Positions 22,621-30,897 of a stretch of DNA of 64,000 nucleotides are shown one piece after another. The DNA is taken from positions 4,154,001 through 4,218,000 of the forward strand of contig NZ_CP021978.1 of the NCBI RefSeq assembly GCF_004803895.1, in the 5' to 3' direction. Made by a program: the position numbers and the translations under genes. Position 1 is the stretch's first letter. Every line of letters begins with the position of its first letter. Below the pieces are notes generated by a model, which saw only the letters and a program-made list of their open reading frames with translations, was not told where the DNA came from and did not search any database. Source of the stretch: Streptomyces hawaiiensis. Its GTDB lineage: Bacteria; Actinomycetota; Actinomycetes; Streptomycetales; Streptomycetaceae.

Positions 22621-24549
22621 ATGAGCGGTGACGGTCGGGACGAGTCGAGCGCCGGCGGGAACGGCGACGCCACGGCCGGCGGCCCGGTCCCGCCGCAGGT
22701 GCCGAGTCAGGGCGGACGCGCGAGCGTGCCGCCCGGCGGGCACCCCGCCGACGGCTCGGTCCCGGCCCAGCGCGACTGGCGCGAGGACAGCGTCCTGCCG
22801 CCCCTGCGTGAAGTGCCGCCGTCCGACGCCGACCTCATCGACCGGATGCGCTCCGGCGAAGACACGGCGTACGAGGAGCTGTACCGGCGCCACGCACAAG
22901 CCGTGCGCCGCTACGCCCGCACCTGCTGCCGGGACGCCCACACCGCGGACGACCTGACCGCGGAGGTCTTGGCCCGCATGCTCCAGGCGGTACGCGGCGG
23001 CGCGGGTCCCACGCACGCCGTCCGCGCGTACCTGCTCACCTCCGTCCGCCGGGTCGCCGCCTCCTGGACGAGGTCGGCGCGGCGCGAGCAGCTCGTCGAC
23101 GACTTCGCGGTGTTCGCCGTCCAGTCCGCGCGCGACTCCGGCGGGTCCGACGACGACACGCTCGAACTGGGCGCGGACGTACGGGCGATGCACCAGGCCG
23201 AGCAGTCCATGGCCATGCGGGCCTTCCGGTCACTGCCGGAGCGCTGGCAGGCCGTGCTGTGGCACACCGAGATCGAGGACGAGTCGCCCAGCGAGGTCGC
23301 GACGCTGTTCGGGCTGGACGCCAACGGCACCCGCGTGCTCGCCAGCCGGGCCCGCGAGGGTCTCAAGCAGGCCTATCTCCAGGCTCACGTCAGCGCCACC
23401 CTCACCGGCGACGAGGAGTGCGCGCGCTACGCCGACCAGCTCGGCACCTACGCCCGCGGGCGGCTGCGCACCCGGGCCGAGCGGGGGCTGCGCAAGCACC
23501 TGGACGAGTGCGCGAAGTGCCGGCTGGCCGCGCTGCAGATCGAGGAAGTGGCCGGCGGCATCCCGGCCGTCGTGCCGGTCGCCGTCATCGGCTGGTTCGG
23601 TGCGGCCGGGTACGCAAAGGCGGCCGGGCTCATCGCCGGGGGCGCGGGAGCGGCCGGTGCGGCGGGGGCCGCAGCGGCGGCGGGAGGCTCGACCGGTGGG
23701 GGTGGTGCGGCGGCCTCCGAAGGGCTCGGCGCGCCGGTGAAGGCCGGTATCGCGGCCGGTGTGGTCGCCGTGGGGGTGGTGGCCGCGGTGGTGATGGCGC
23801 TGGCCGGCAACGAGAAGCCGAAGGCGGAGGCCAGGACCGCTCCCCCATCCCTACCGCCGTCCTCGGTGGTGCGCCCGGGTGAGCCCACCCCCGCCCCCTC
23901 ACGGCCGCAACCGGGGCCGCGGCCGCCGGGGATCGCGCCCGCGCGTGCCGAGACACCCGCGCCGACACCGAGCTCCAGGACCAGCCCGACCCCGGACTCG
24001 ACCCCCACCCCGCCCCGGAAGCCCGCTCCACCGCCCGCGCCCCCGAAGCCGACACCACCTCCGGCCCCGACACCAACGCCCACTCCCCCACCACTCCCGC
24101 CGCCCCCACCCGCCCCGGCCGTCTACCAGTGGAGCGAACTGTCGTACGACATCAGTGGCGACGGCACGAAGCCCGAGATGCGGATCGGTTCGAGCAGCTG
24201 GGTCTGGAAGCGGTCCGGCCTGTCGGTCGGCGACCAGCGGTACACCCACGGCGTCACCGTGCACGGCCGCTCGTCCGTCACCATCGACCTCAACCGCTCC
24301 TGCTCGTCGTACGACGCGCTCGTGGGTGTGGACGACATGACGCTGAGGCTCGGCAAGGTGTACTTCTCCGTCTACGCCGACGGGGCCCGGCTGTGGCGGT
24401 CCCCGCTGGTCGAGGGAGGTGACCCGGCCGTGCCCGCCCATGTGAACCTCACCGGCCGCAGCACGGTCCGGCTCGTGGTGGAACCGCGCAGCGCCCTCGA
24501 CAACCTGATGCCGGTGGACTGGGCGGAGTCCAGGTTCACCTGCGGCTGA
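22621..24549 (+). CDS. ECF sigma factor fused to zinc-finger, membrane anchor and NPCBM-like domain
   Basis: The product is 642 aa from ATG 22621; a TTG in frame at 22594 is less likely. A disordered N-terminus is followed by sigma region 2 (about residues 68-150, DADLIDRMRSGEDTAYEELY) and region 4 (about 200-255, SLPERWQAVLWHTEIEDESP). Next comes a zf-HC2 style motif, HLDECAKC near 293, typical of anti-sigma factors. A transmembrane helix spans about 373-397, then a Pro-rich linker leads to a C-terminal NPCBM-like carbohydrate-binding domain from about residue 500. It looks like a sigma factor whose own extension tethers it to the membrane and could sense wall or carbohydrate ligands outside. 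Known groups of actinobacterial ECFs have comparable extensions. Confidence 0.85.
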   Translation: MSGDGRDESSAGGNGDATAGGPVPPQVPSQGGRASVPPGGHPADGSVPAQRDWREDSVLPPLREVPPSDADLIDRMRSGEDTAYEELYRRHAQAVRRYARTCCRDAHTADDLTAEVLARMLQAVRGGAGPTHAVRAYLLTSVRRVAASWTRSARREQLVDDFAVFAVQSARDSGGSDDDTLELGADVRAMHQAEQSMAMRAFRSLPERWQAVLWHTEIEDESPSEVATLFGLDANGTRVLASRAREGLKQAYLQAHVSATLTGDEECARYADQLGTYARGRLRTRAERGLRKHLDECAKCRLAALQIEEVAGGIPAVVPVAVIGWFGAAGYAKAAGLIAGGAGAAGAAGAAAAAGGSTGGGGAAASEGLGAPVKAGIAAGVVAVGVVAAVVMALAGNEKPKAEARTAPPSLPPSSVVRPGEPTPAPSRPQPGPRPPGIAPARAETPAPTPSSRTSPTPDSTPTPPRKPAPPPAPPKPTPPPAPTPTPTPPPLPPPPPAPAVYQWSELSYDISGDGTKPEMRIGSSSWVWKRSGLSVGDQRYTHGVTVHGRSSVTIDLNRSCSSYDALVGVDDMTLRLGKVYFSVYADGARLWRSPLVEGGDPAVPAHVNLTGRSTVRLVVEPRSALDNLMPVDWAESRFTCG

Positions 24550-24586
24550 CGGTACGGCGGCTCACACCACCCGGCCGGTTGTGTGC

Positions 24587-24880
24587 AGGGTGCTCGGCGT
24601 TGTCGCTGGTGCGGGATGGGTCCGCAACCCGGCGGAGCGGGGTGCCGCTGCGCCCACCCGTGCGGCCCCCAGCGGCACGAGTGCCCGCAGCTAGGGCGGA
24701 AGCCACGACGCACCCGCACCCGCCGTCGTACGCAAGGGGCCGTGTCGGGGGGTGTCCGCCCGCAGCGGTTGGCGCGTCAACGAACAGTCAGTCGGTATGA
24801 CACCCCATCGCGCCGTTCCGAGGACGGACACCCCCCGACACGGCCCCGACCCACCACCCGGCGAAAGGCGCAGGCACGCG
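24587..24880 (+). repeat. Structured intergenic repeat, copy A
   Basis: This gene-free segment is closely matched by 30600-30880 in the same orientation. It contains a small stem GTGCCGCTG/CAGCGGCAC (24642-24650, 24670-24678). It also has a perfect 23-bp inverted repeat (24736-24758 with 24825-24847, starting GGGGCCGTGTCGG) around a 66-nt loop that itself holds GGCGCG/CGCGCC. No coding potential is convincing. It follows the sigma gene stop and lies just beyond the 3' end of the convergent asparagine-synthetase-like gene, so it could act as a terminator or a separate RNA. Its function is unknown. Confidence 0.8.
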
Positions 24881-24888
24881 AGCAGCCG

Positions 24889-27006
24889 CTACACCCGCCG
24901 TCCCCCACCGGCCCCCGCCCCCAACGCCCCCCGCTGCGGCGCGATCCCCGCCGGTACCGCGCGCTGCCGAGCCGGTGTGCCCGTCCAGCACGTGCCCCGG
25001 CGGGACAGCAGGCGGCGGAGCCAGAGCTCCAGGGCGACCAGGTCCGCGAGGCCGTCCAGGGGAAGGGGTTCGCCCGCCGCCGCGCCGCGCAGCGCCTTGC
25101 GGACCACGCGGGCCTCGACCAGGCCCGCCTCCGCCAGCAGCGGGGTGTCGAACAGGGCGACCAAGGAGTCCGCCGCCACGCGCAGCCCCGTACGCTCCGC
25201 CGCCGCCGCGGTCGCCTGGGTAGGCGCGCCCCAGCCGGGCGGCAGCTCCCGGACCCCGGCCCCTTCCAGCACCGTACGCAGGATCGCCGCCCGCGCCCCC
25301 GGCCGCACCCGCAGCGCCTCGGGCAGCGCCCGCGCCGCGCGGACGACCTGGTTGTCGAGGAACGGCGCGTGCAGCCGCTGGAAGCGGACCTCCGCGGCCT
25401 GCTCCAGCACCCGCAGGTCCGCCGCATGCCGCGCCAGCGCCGCACGCGCGCGGAAGTCACCCGGCCGCTGCCCCGGCCCCACCAACTCCGACCGGTGCGT
25501 CGACGCCTGAAGGCGAACCGATACTTCAGCGAGCGCCTCACCGGTCAGCCAGCGCGCAGCCGGCCCGGGTCTGCCCCAGGTCAGCGCGGCGAGCGAGGCA
25601 TCCAGCGCACCGCCGGGCGCGTCGAGACCGTCGTCGGAGCGGGGGTCCAGGAGACGCTCGGCGAGGGATTCGAGCCCCGACCGGTACGGCGTCCGCGACA
25701 ACCGCCGCGCCGCCGCGTACACGCGCGCGGGCACCAGCACCGACCCGTCGGCCTTGGCCAGGGCGGCGACCGGCCGTACGAGATGACGCCGCCGGCGGTC
25801 CATCAGCAGGTCGGCGAGACGCGCGGGATGGGCGTCCAGGACCTGGCGCGCGCCGTAGCCCGTGAAGTGGTCCGCGCTGCCCGCCGCCAGCCGGGCCCTA
25901 TGGCGCGCCGCCGACACCAGGCACGGCCCGGGTTCATCCGTCAGGGGCCCGTCCAGGTCGGCGTACGGAAGGGTCTCCTCGCCGCCCGCCACGACGACGT
26001 GGTGCAGCCGCGGGTTCGCCGCCAGCGCGCCCGCCCGCTCCAGTTCGGCCTCGCGCCCTCCGACCGCGAGGTCGTTGAACGTGACGGCCAGCAGCCGCTC
26101 CCCCGCGCCCGTGCCGTGCCCCAGCACCGTGCCCGGCATCCCGGGGAGCCCCGCGGCCAGCAGTGCCAGTGCCCCGGAGGCCGGACCGCCGGACAGGTCC
26201 GCGCCGATCCCCGGCACCGGCATCCCGCGCGCGGCTCGCCGCTCGGCGGGCCCCATGCCGGGCACGGGGCCCGGGTCGATGTCCGCCCCGGGGACGTGCC
26301 GCGGCGCGGACAGCCGCGTCCGTACGGCCTCCACGAGGGCGTCGCGCACCGCGTCGACCGCGCTGTCGGGATCGGCCGGAGGTGCCGCCACGGCCAGCGA
26401 GGCGACCGGCTCGTACCCGGCGATCTCGCGCGCCCCGGCGCGCAGGATGAGGGCATGCCCGGGCGGAATGCGCTTCACGCCGTCGTACGGCGTGGAGTCG
26501 TGCAGCGCGGCGGGCACGTCCGGGGCGGCGAGCAGCGCGGCGAGATGCCCGAAGTCGAGGTTGGCCTCGATGAGGTCGGCCAGCGGCAGCGCGGCGGTGG
26601 CGTACGCCGTACCACCGGCCCAGGGCGTGTGGAACACCGGCCGCGCGCCCGCGAGATCGCCGGAGACGGTGATCCGCCTGCCGACCTGGACGATGGCGGT
26701 GTAGCTGCCCGGCCAGGCGGTCAGATGCCGAAGTGCGCCACCGCGCGCGGCGAACAGCGCGACGCGCAACTGCTCGTCGGTGGCGCCGCAGATGCCGAGG
26801 ACGGCGATCCTGGTCCGGTCGTCGGCCTTCACGACCCGCACCTCGTCGGGGCGCCAGTCGCCGACCGCCCACAGCGGATCGGGGTCGCCCCACAGGAGTT
26901 GGGACCCCACCGGGTGCAGCGTCTCACCCTCGCTGCCGGTCGCCCCCGCCGAACCGGCAGCGACGGCTCCCGCGGCGGTGCTGCTCCATCCCACCAACCA
27001 CCGCAT
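24889..27006 (-). CDS. Asparagine synthetase-like protein lacking catalytic motifs
   Basis: This is a 705-aa protein from ATG 27006, which has GGAGG five bases upstream. It follows the AsnB layout: an N-terminal glutaminase-like half (WGDPDPLWAVGDWRPDEVRV, LGICGATDEQLRVALF) and a C-terminal synthetase half. However, the glutaminase nucleophile Cys2 is absent (the protein begins MRWLV). The PP-loop reads LSGGPASG, where active synthetases have SGGxDS. The later GDGGDE-type motif is GYGARQ. It may be a catalytically dead or repurposed homologue, or may act on a different substrate. Lasso-peptide cyclases share the fold but keep the PP-loop Asp. It is transcribed alone. Confidence 0.75.
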   Translation of the reverse strand: MRWLVGWSSTAAGAVAAGSAGATGSEGETLHPVGSQLLWGDPDPLWAVGDWRPDEVRVVKADDRTRIAVLGICGATDEQLRVALFAARGGALRHLTAWPGSYTAIVQVGRRITVSGDLAGARPVFHTPWAGGTAYATAALPLADLIEANLDFGHLAALLAAPDVPAALHDSTPYDGVKRIPPGHALILRAGAREIAGYEPVASLAVAAPPADPDSAVDAVRDALVEAVRTRLSAPRHVPGADIDPGPVPGMGPAERRAARGMPVPGIGADLSGGPASGALALLAAGLPGMPGTVLGHGTGAGERLLAVTFNDLAVGGREAELERAGALAANPRLHHVVVAGGEETLPYADLDGPLTDEPGPCLVSAARHRARLAAGSADHFTGYGARQVLDAHPARLADLLMDRRRRHLVRPVAALAKADGSVLVPARVYAAARRLSRTPYRSGLESLAERLLDPRSDDGLDAPGGALDASLAALTWGRPGPAARWLTGEALAEVSVRLQASTHRSELVGPGQRPGDFRARAALARHAADLRVLEQAAEVRFQRLHAPFLDNQVVRAARALPEALRVRPGARAAILRTVLEGAGVRELPPGWGAPTQATAAAAERTGLRVAADSLVALFDTPLLAEAGLVEARVVRKALRGAAAGEPLPLDGLADLVALELWLRRLLSRRGTCWTGTPARQRAVPAGIAPQRGALGAGAGGGRRV

Positions 27007-27797
27007 CGCCGCCTCCACAGGCTGTGGACAACCAGTGCACCGTACGAACCGGTGCCCATGCTGCCATGAAGGAAGCGTTCCAGAGGGTGCCGACGCCGCT
27101 TGCGCTCCGCTGAATGCGCCCCGGCGGAGCCACCCGTACCGTTCCAGGGGACCCGAACACCCGCACGTCTTATGAGGAGTCGGGCGGAAACGACGGACGA
27201 ACAAGACGGCGGCGAAGACGCGGCGGAACGAAGAAGCGGCCAAGAATCAAGGCACGCCAGCGACATGTCTCCGATACGACTGCGACGCGAATGCGCCCCC
27301 GAAACGCGCCCCAATCACGCCCGACGCGCCCTCAAGTGCCATGGTCGGAGCCCTGATACCCCACGACCGGCGGGGTCGTTTTTCGGCCAAATCGGCGTCA
27401 CACGGGCAGCCTCGAACACTCTCCGTACAGACTGCGCACCCTGCCACCCGATCGCGCAGTCCGGGAGACGGAGCACGCCTCCCGGACCGTTCCGCCGCCC
27501 GCGGGGATGAAGGCGGCGGTGTCCCCCAGCCCACTGGATCCAGTACAGCGGGCCGACCCACGCGATGACCATGGAACCGCTCCCGCAGTGGCCGGAGAAG
27601 AGCGCACGGACAGGCGCACGGCCACACAGTGGGAGCACGTCGCAACAGCCCGTATCTGAACCGCACTTCAGTACGGACCACAATCCCGCCAACCGGAACA
27701 ATGCCCCTTAACGCTTGGGATGCGGCGAACTACGCTGGGTTTACGAATGCCGCATGGTTATGCCAGCGCGGCAGCCGTCTGTGTCGAGGGGTGGCGC
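27007..27797. other. Intergenic region with no convincing gene
   Basis: This 791-bp divergent region holds several open frames on both strands. Their products are Arg, Pro and Cys rich, overlap each other and lack ribosome sites, so none is called. It contains a 12-bp perfect palindrome ACTGGATCCAGT (27533-27544). The region must carry promoters for both flanking genes. Confidence 0.6.
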
Positions 27798-29222
27798 ATG
27801 TCCAGGGAGCAACGCGGGCCGAACGAAAAACTCGGCGCCGTTCTCGCCCTCGCGGGAATCAGCAACGCAGGCCTCGCGCGGCGCGTCAACGATCTTGGCG
27901 CTCAGCGAGGACTGACACTTCGTTATGACAAGACGTCGGTGGCGCGCTGGGTGTCGAAGGGCATGGTGCCGCAGGGTGCGGCTCCGCACCTCATCGCCGC
28001 CGCCATCGGCCAGAAGCTCGGCCGCCCGGTGCCGCTCCACGAGATCGGCCTGGCGGACGCGGACCCCGCGCCCGAAGTCGGCCTCGCCTTCCCACGGGAC
28101 GTCGGCCAGGCGGTGAGGTCCGCGACCGACCTGTACCGCCTCGACCTCGCCGGCCGCCGGGCCGGTTCCGGCGGCATCTGGCAGTCGCTGGCCGGATCGT
28201 TCGCGGTGAGCGCATACGCGACGCCCGCCTCGCGATGGCTGATAACCCCGGCCGACAGTTCGGTCGCGCGTGACGTGGGCCCTGGCGAGGGCTCCGGCGC
28301 ACCGCTCAAAGTCGGCCACAGCGATGTGCAGAAGCTGCGGGAGGCCGCCGAGGACGCGCGGCGCTGGGACTCCAAGTACGGCGGCGGCGACTGGCGTTCG
28401 TCCATGGTCCCCGAGTGCTTAAGGGTGGAGGCCGCTCCTCTGCTGCTCGGCTCGTACTCCGACGAGGTCGGCCGGGCCCTCTTCGGCGCCTCCGCCGAAC
28501 TCACCCGGCTCGCGGGCTGGATGGCCTTCGACACGGGCCAGCAGGAAGCGGCCCAGCGCTACTACATCCAGGCCCTGCGCCTGGCCCGGGCTGCGGCGGA
28601 TGTCCCCCTCGGGGGCTATGTGCTGGCCACCATGTCCCTCCAGGCCACCTACCGCGGCTTCGGCGACGAGGGCGTGGACCTCGCGCAGGCCGCCCTCGAA
28701 CGCAACCGCGGCCTGGCGACGGCCCGCACCATGAGCTTCTTCCGCCTGGTCGAGGCCCGGGCACACGCGCGTGCGAACGACGCCCCGGCGGCCGGCGGTG
28801 CCCTGAAGGCGGCCGAGAGCTGGCTTGAGCGCGCCCGCCCCGGCGACAACGACCCGAGCTGGCTCGGCTTCTACTCCTACGACCGCTTCGCCGCCGACGC
28901 GGCCGAGTGCTACCGCGACCTCAAGGCACCCCGCCAGGTCCGCCGCTTCACCGAGCAGGCCCTGTCGAAGCCGACGGAGGAGTTCGTCCGCTCCCACGGC
29001 CTGCGCCTGGTCGTCTCGGCCGTCGCCGAACTGGAGTCGGGCAACCTGGACGCGGCGTGCGAGCAGGGAGTGCGCGCGGTGGAGGTCGCCGGGCGGATCT
29101 CCTCGGCCCGGACCACCGAGTACGTGAAGGATCTCCTGCACCGGCTGGAGCCGTACGGCGACGAGCCGCAGGTGGTGGAGCTCCGTGAGCGTGCACGACC
29201 CCTGCTGATGGCTCCGGCGTAG
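27798..29222 (+). CDS. Sporulation-associated TPR-type regulator with a TTA codon
   Basis: The ATG at 27798 follows GAGGGGTGG and gives 474 aa. An N-terminal HTH-like region (about residues 10-55, ISNAGLARRVNDLG then SVARWVSKG) is followed by helical repeats resembling TPRs (MAFDTGQQEAAQRYYIQALRLA and similar). That architecture is shared by NsdA-like developmental regulators of Streptomyces. By position it corresponds to SCO4114, annotated as sporulation associated. Leu208 is encoded by TTA (28419-28421), so full translation should require the bldA tRNA. The direct biochemical function is unknown. Confidence 0.75.
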   Translation: MSREQRGPNEKLGAVLALAGISNAGLARRVNDLGAQRGLTLRYDKTSVARWVSKGMVPQGAAPHLIAAAIGQKLGRPVPLHEIGLADADPAPEVGLAFPRDVGQAVRSATDLYRLDLAGRRAGSGGIWQSLAGSFAVSAYATPASRWLITPADSSVARDVGPGEGSGAPLKVGHSDVQKLREAAEDARRWDSKYGGGDWRSSMVPECLRVEAAPLLLGSYSDEVGRALFGASAELTRLAGWMAFDTGQQEAAQRYYIQALRLARAAADVPLGGYVLATMSLQATYRGFGDEGVDLAQAALERNRGLATARTMSFFRLVEARAHARANDAPAAGGALKAAESWLERARPGDNDPSWLGFYSYDRFAADAAECYRDLKAPRQVRRFTEQALSKPTEEFVRSHGLRLVVSAVAELESGNLDAACEQGVRAVEVAGRISSARTTEYVKDLLHRLEPYGDEPQVVELRERARPLLMAPA

Positions 29223-29303
29223 TCGGAGCAGGCATGCCGCCCGTCCCGCGTTTGAAGGCATTGTCAGTGGCGCAGTGCACTATCGAAGCGGGAGGTGGTG
29301 CGC

Positions 29304-30500
29304 GTGCGGATCACATACGACTGTGACGTGCTGGTGATCGGCGGCGGCATCGTCGGCCTGTCGACGGCGTACGCGATCACACGCGCCGCACCGGGCACAC
29401 GTGTCATCGTCCTGGAGAAGGAACCGGGCCCGGCCCGCCACCAGACCGGCCGCAACAGCGGCGTCATCCACAGCGGCATCTACTACCGCCCCGGCTCCCT
29501 CAAGGCGCGCTACGCGGTGCGGGGCGCGGCGGAGATGGTCAAGTTCTGCGCCGAGTACGGCATCCCGCACGCGGTCACCGGCAAGCTGATCGTCGCCACC
29601 GACCGCGCGGAGCTGCCCCGTCTGCACGCACTCGTGCAGCGCGGCCGGGAGAACGGGATCCCGGTGCGGGAGCTGGGCGCGTCCCAGATCGCGGAGTACG
29701 AACCGGAGGTGCGGGGCCTCGCCGCGATACACGTCGGCACGACGGGCATCTGCGACTTCGTCGCGGTCGCCCGCCAGCTGGCCCACGGCTCGGGCGCGGA
29801 GATCCGCTACGGCACGCGGGTCGTGCGCGTCGACCGGCGCCCCGAGCGGGGAGTCGCCGTGCTCACGGCCGCGGGGGACGTCGTACGCGGGCGGGTCCTG
29901 GTGAACTGCGCGGGTCTGCAGTGCGACGAGATCGCCCGGCTCACCGGGGACGACCCTGACATGCGGATCGTGCCGTTCCGGGGCGAGTACTACGAGCTGG
30001 CCCGACCGGAGCTGGTGCGCGGCCTGGTCTACCCCGTGCCCGATCCGGCGTTCCCGTTCCTCGGGGTGCATCTCACGCGGGGCATCGACGGGGGCGTCCA
30101 TGTCGGGCCCAACGCGGTGCCGGCGCTGGCCCGCGAGGGGTACGGGTGGGGCACGGTCCGCCCACGCGAGCTGGGCTCGACCCTGGCCTGGCCCGGCTCC
30201 TGGCACATCGCCCGCCGGCACTGGCGGTACGGGGCGGGTGAGCTGCGGCGATCCCTGTCCAAGAGGGCGTTCACGGAGGCGGTGGGCCGGCTGCTGCCCG
30301 GGGTGTCCGAGGACGACCTGGTGCCGACGGCGGCGGGTGTGCGGGCGCAGGCGGTTCTCCGCGACGGAACCCTGGTCGACGACTTCCTGATCCGCGAGGC
30401 CCCTCGCACGGTGCACGTCCTGAACGCACCGTCGCCCGCAGCCACGGCGTCCCTGCCGATCGGCCGAGAGGTGGCACGGAGGGCGTTGAGCGCGCTGTGA
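29304..30500 (+). CDS. lhgO: L-2-hydroxyglutarate oxidase
   Basis: This 398-aa FAD-dependent oxidase oxidises L-2-hydroxyglutarate to 2-oxoglutarate, usually passing electrons to oxygen or the respiratory chain. The FAD motif VLVIGGGIVGLSTAYAITR is at the N-terminus, followed by the family signature QTGRNSGVIHSGIYYRPGS. The C-terminal DDFLIREAP and the final FAD contact are present. GTG 29304 is preferred because GGAGGTGG ends 5-8 nt upstream, overlapping the earlier GTG codons. It may clear a by-product of central metabolism. The last 27 bp of the gene are duplicated just downstream. Confidence 0.85.
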   Translation: MRITYDCDVLVIGGGIVGLSTAYAITRAAPGTRVIVLEKEPGPARHQTGRNSGVIHSGIYYRPGSLKARYAVRGAAEMVKFCAEYGIPHAVTGKLIVATDRAELPRLHALVQRGRENGIPVRELGASQIAEYEPEVRGLAAIHVGTTGICDFVAVARQLAHGSGAEIRYGTRVVRVDRRPERGVAVLTAAGDVVRGRVLVNCAGLQCDEIARLTGDDPDMRIVPFRGEYYELARPELVRGLVYPVPDPAFPFLGVHLTRGIDGGVHVGPNAVPALAREGYGWGTVRPRELGSTLAWPGSWHIARRHWRYGAGELRRSLSKRAFTEAVGRLLPGVSEDDLVPTAAGVRAQAVLRDGTLVDDFLIREAPRTVHVLNAPSPAATASLPIGREVARRALSAL

Positions 30501-30670
30501 GGTCTACAGGTGCTCGGGATGTCGCTGAGGCCGGGTAGGTCCGCAACCCGGCGGAGCGGGGTACCGCTGCGAGCACGGAGGGCGTTGAGCGCACTGTGAG
30601 ATCCGCAGGACTCGGCATCGCTGCTGGTGCCGGGTGGGTCCGCAACCCGGCGGAGCGGGGTGCCGCTGCG
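30474..30670 (+). repeat. Tandem duplication of the lhgO tail plus the start of the intergenic repeat
   Basis: Two imperfect units of about 99 bp (30474-30572 and 30573-30670) each begin GCACGGAGGGCGTTGAGCGC, the end of the lhgO coding sequence. Each continues through TCCGCAACCCGGCGGAGCGG into CCGCTGCG. The first unit stops there and the second continues into full copy B. This indicates a local duplication that began inside the gene. Confidence 0.8.
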
Positions 30671-30880
30671 CCCACCCGTGCCGCCCTCAGCGGCACGCAT
30701 GCCCGCAGCTAAGGCCGCCGGACGACGCAAGGGGCCGTGTCGGGGGGTGTCCGCCCGCAGCGGTTGGCGCGTCAACGGACGGTTGGTCGGTACGCAACCC
30801 CATCGCGCCGTTCCGAGGACGGACACCCCCCGGCGCGGCCCCGACCCACCCACGGCGATCCGGCGCACGCACGCGCAGCC
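30600..30880 (+). repeat. Structured intergenic repeat, copy B
   Basis: This segment is highly similar over its length to 24587-24880. The small stem is GTGCCGCTG/CAGCGGCAC (30660-30668, 30688-30696). The long inverted repeat is 30731-30753 with 30820-30842; two A-to-G changes in the right arm relative to copy A leave G.U pairs on the plus-strand RNA. A stem CCGGGT/ACCCGG lies near 30629-30649. It occupies the lhgO-trmB interval and ends 18 bp before the trmB start. Function unknown. Confidence 0.8.
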
Positions 30881-30897
30881 GTAAAATCAGGGGCACT

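Noticed and set aside
24587..24880. Insertion-sequence remnant
   Set aside because: The long inverted repeat is internal to a small non-coding unit; no transposase fragment or flanking target duplication is seen.
24583..27069. An 828-codon plus-strand frame over the asparagine-synthetase-like gene
   Set aside because: It starts inside the structured repeat and gives an Arg/Pro-rich shadow product; the minus strand has a good ribosome site and a recognisable fold.
27533..27544. Palindrome ACTGGATCCAGT as an operator
   Set aside because: It is a single site with no partner or matching regulator; listed only within the intergenic description.
27247..27701. Several overlapping short frames between the asparagine-synthetase-like and sporulation-type genes
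   Set aside because: Compositions are Arg/Pro/Cys-rich, none has a ribosome site and none resembles a family; treated as non-coding.
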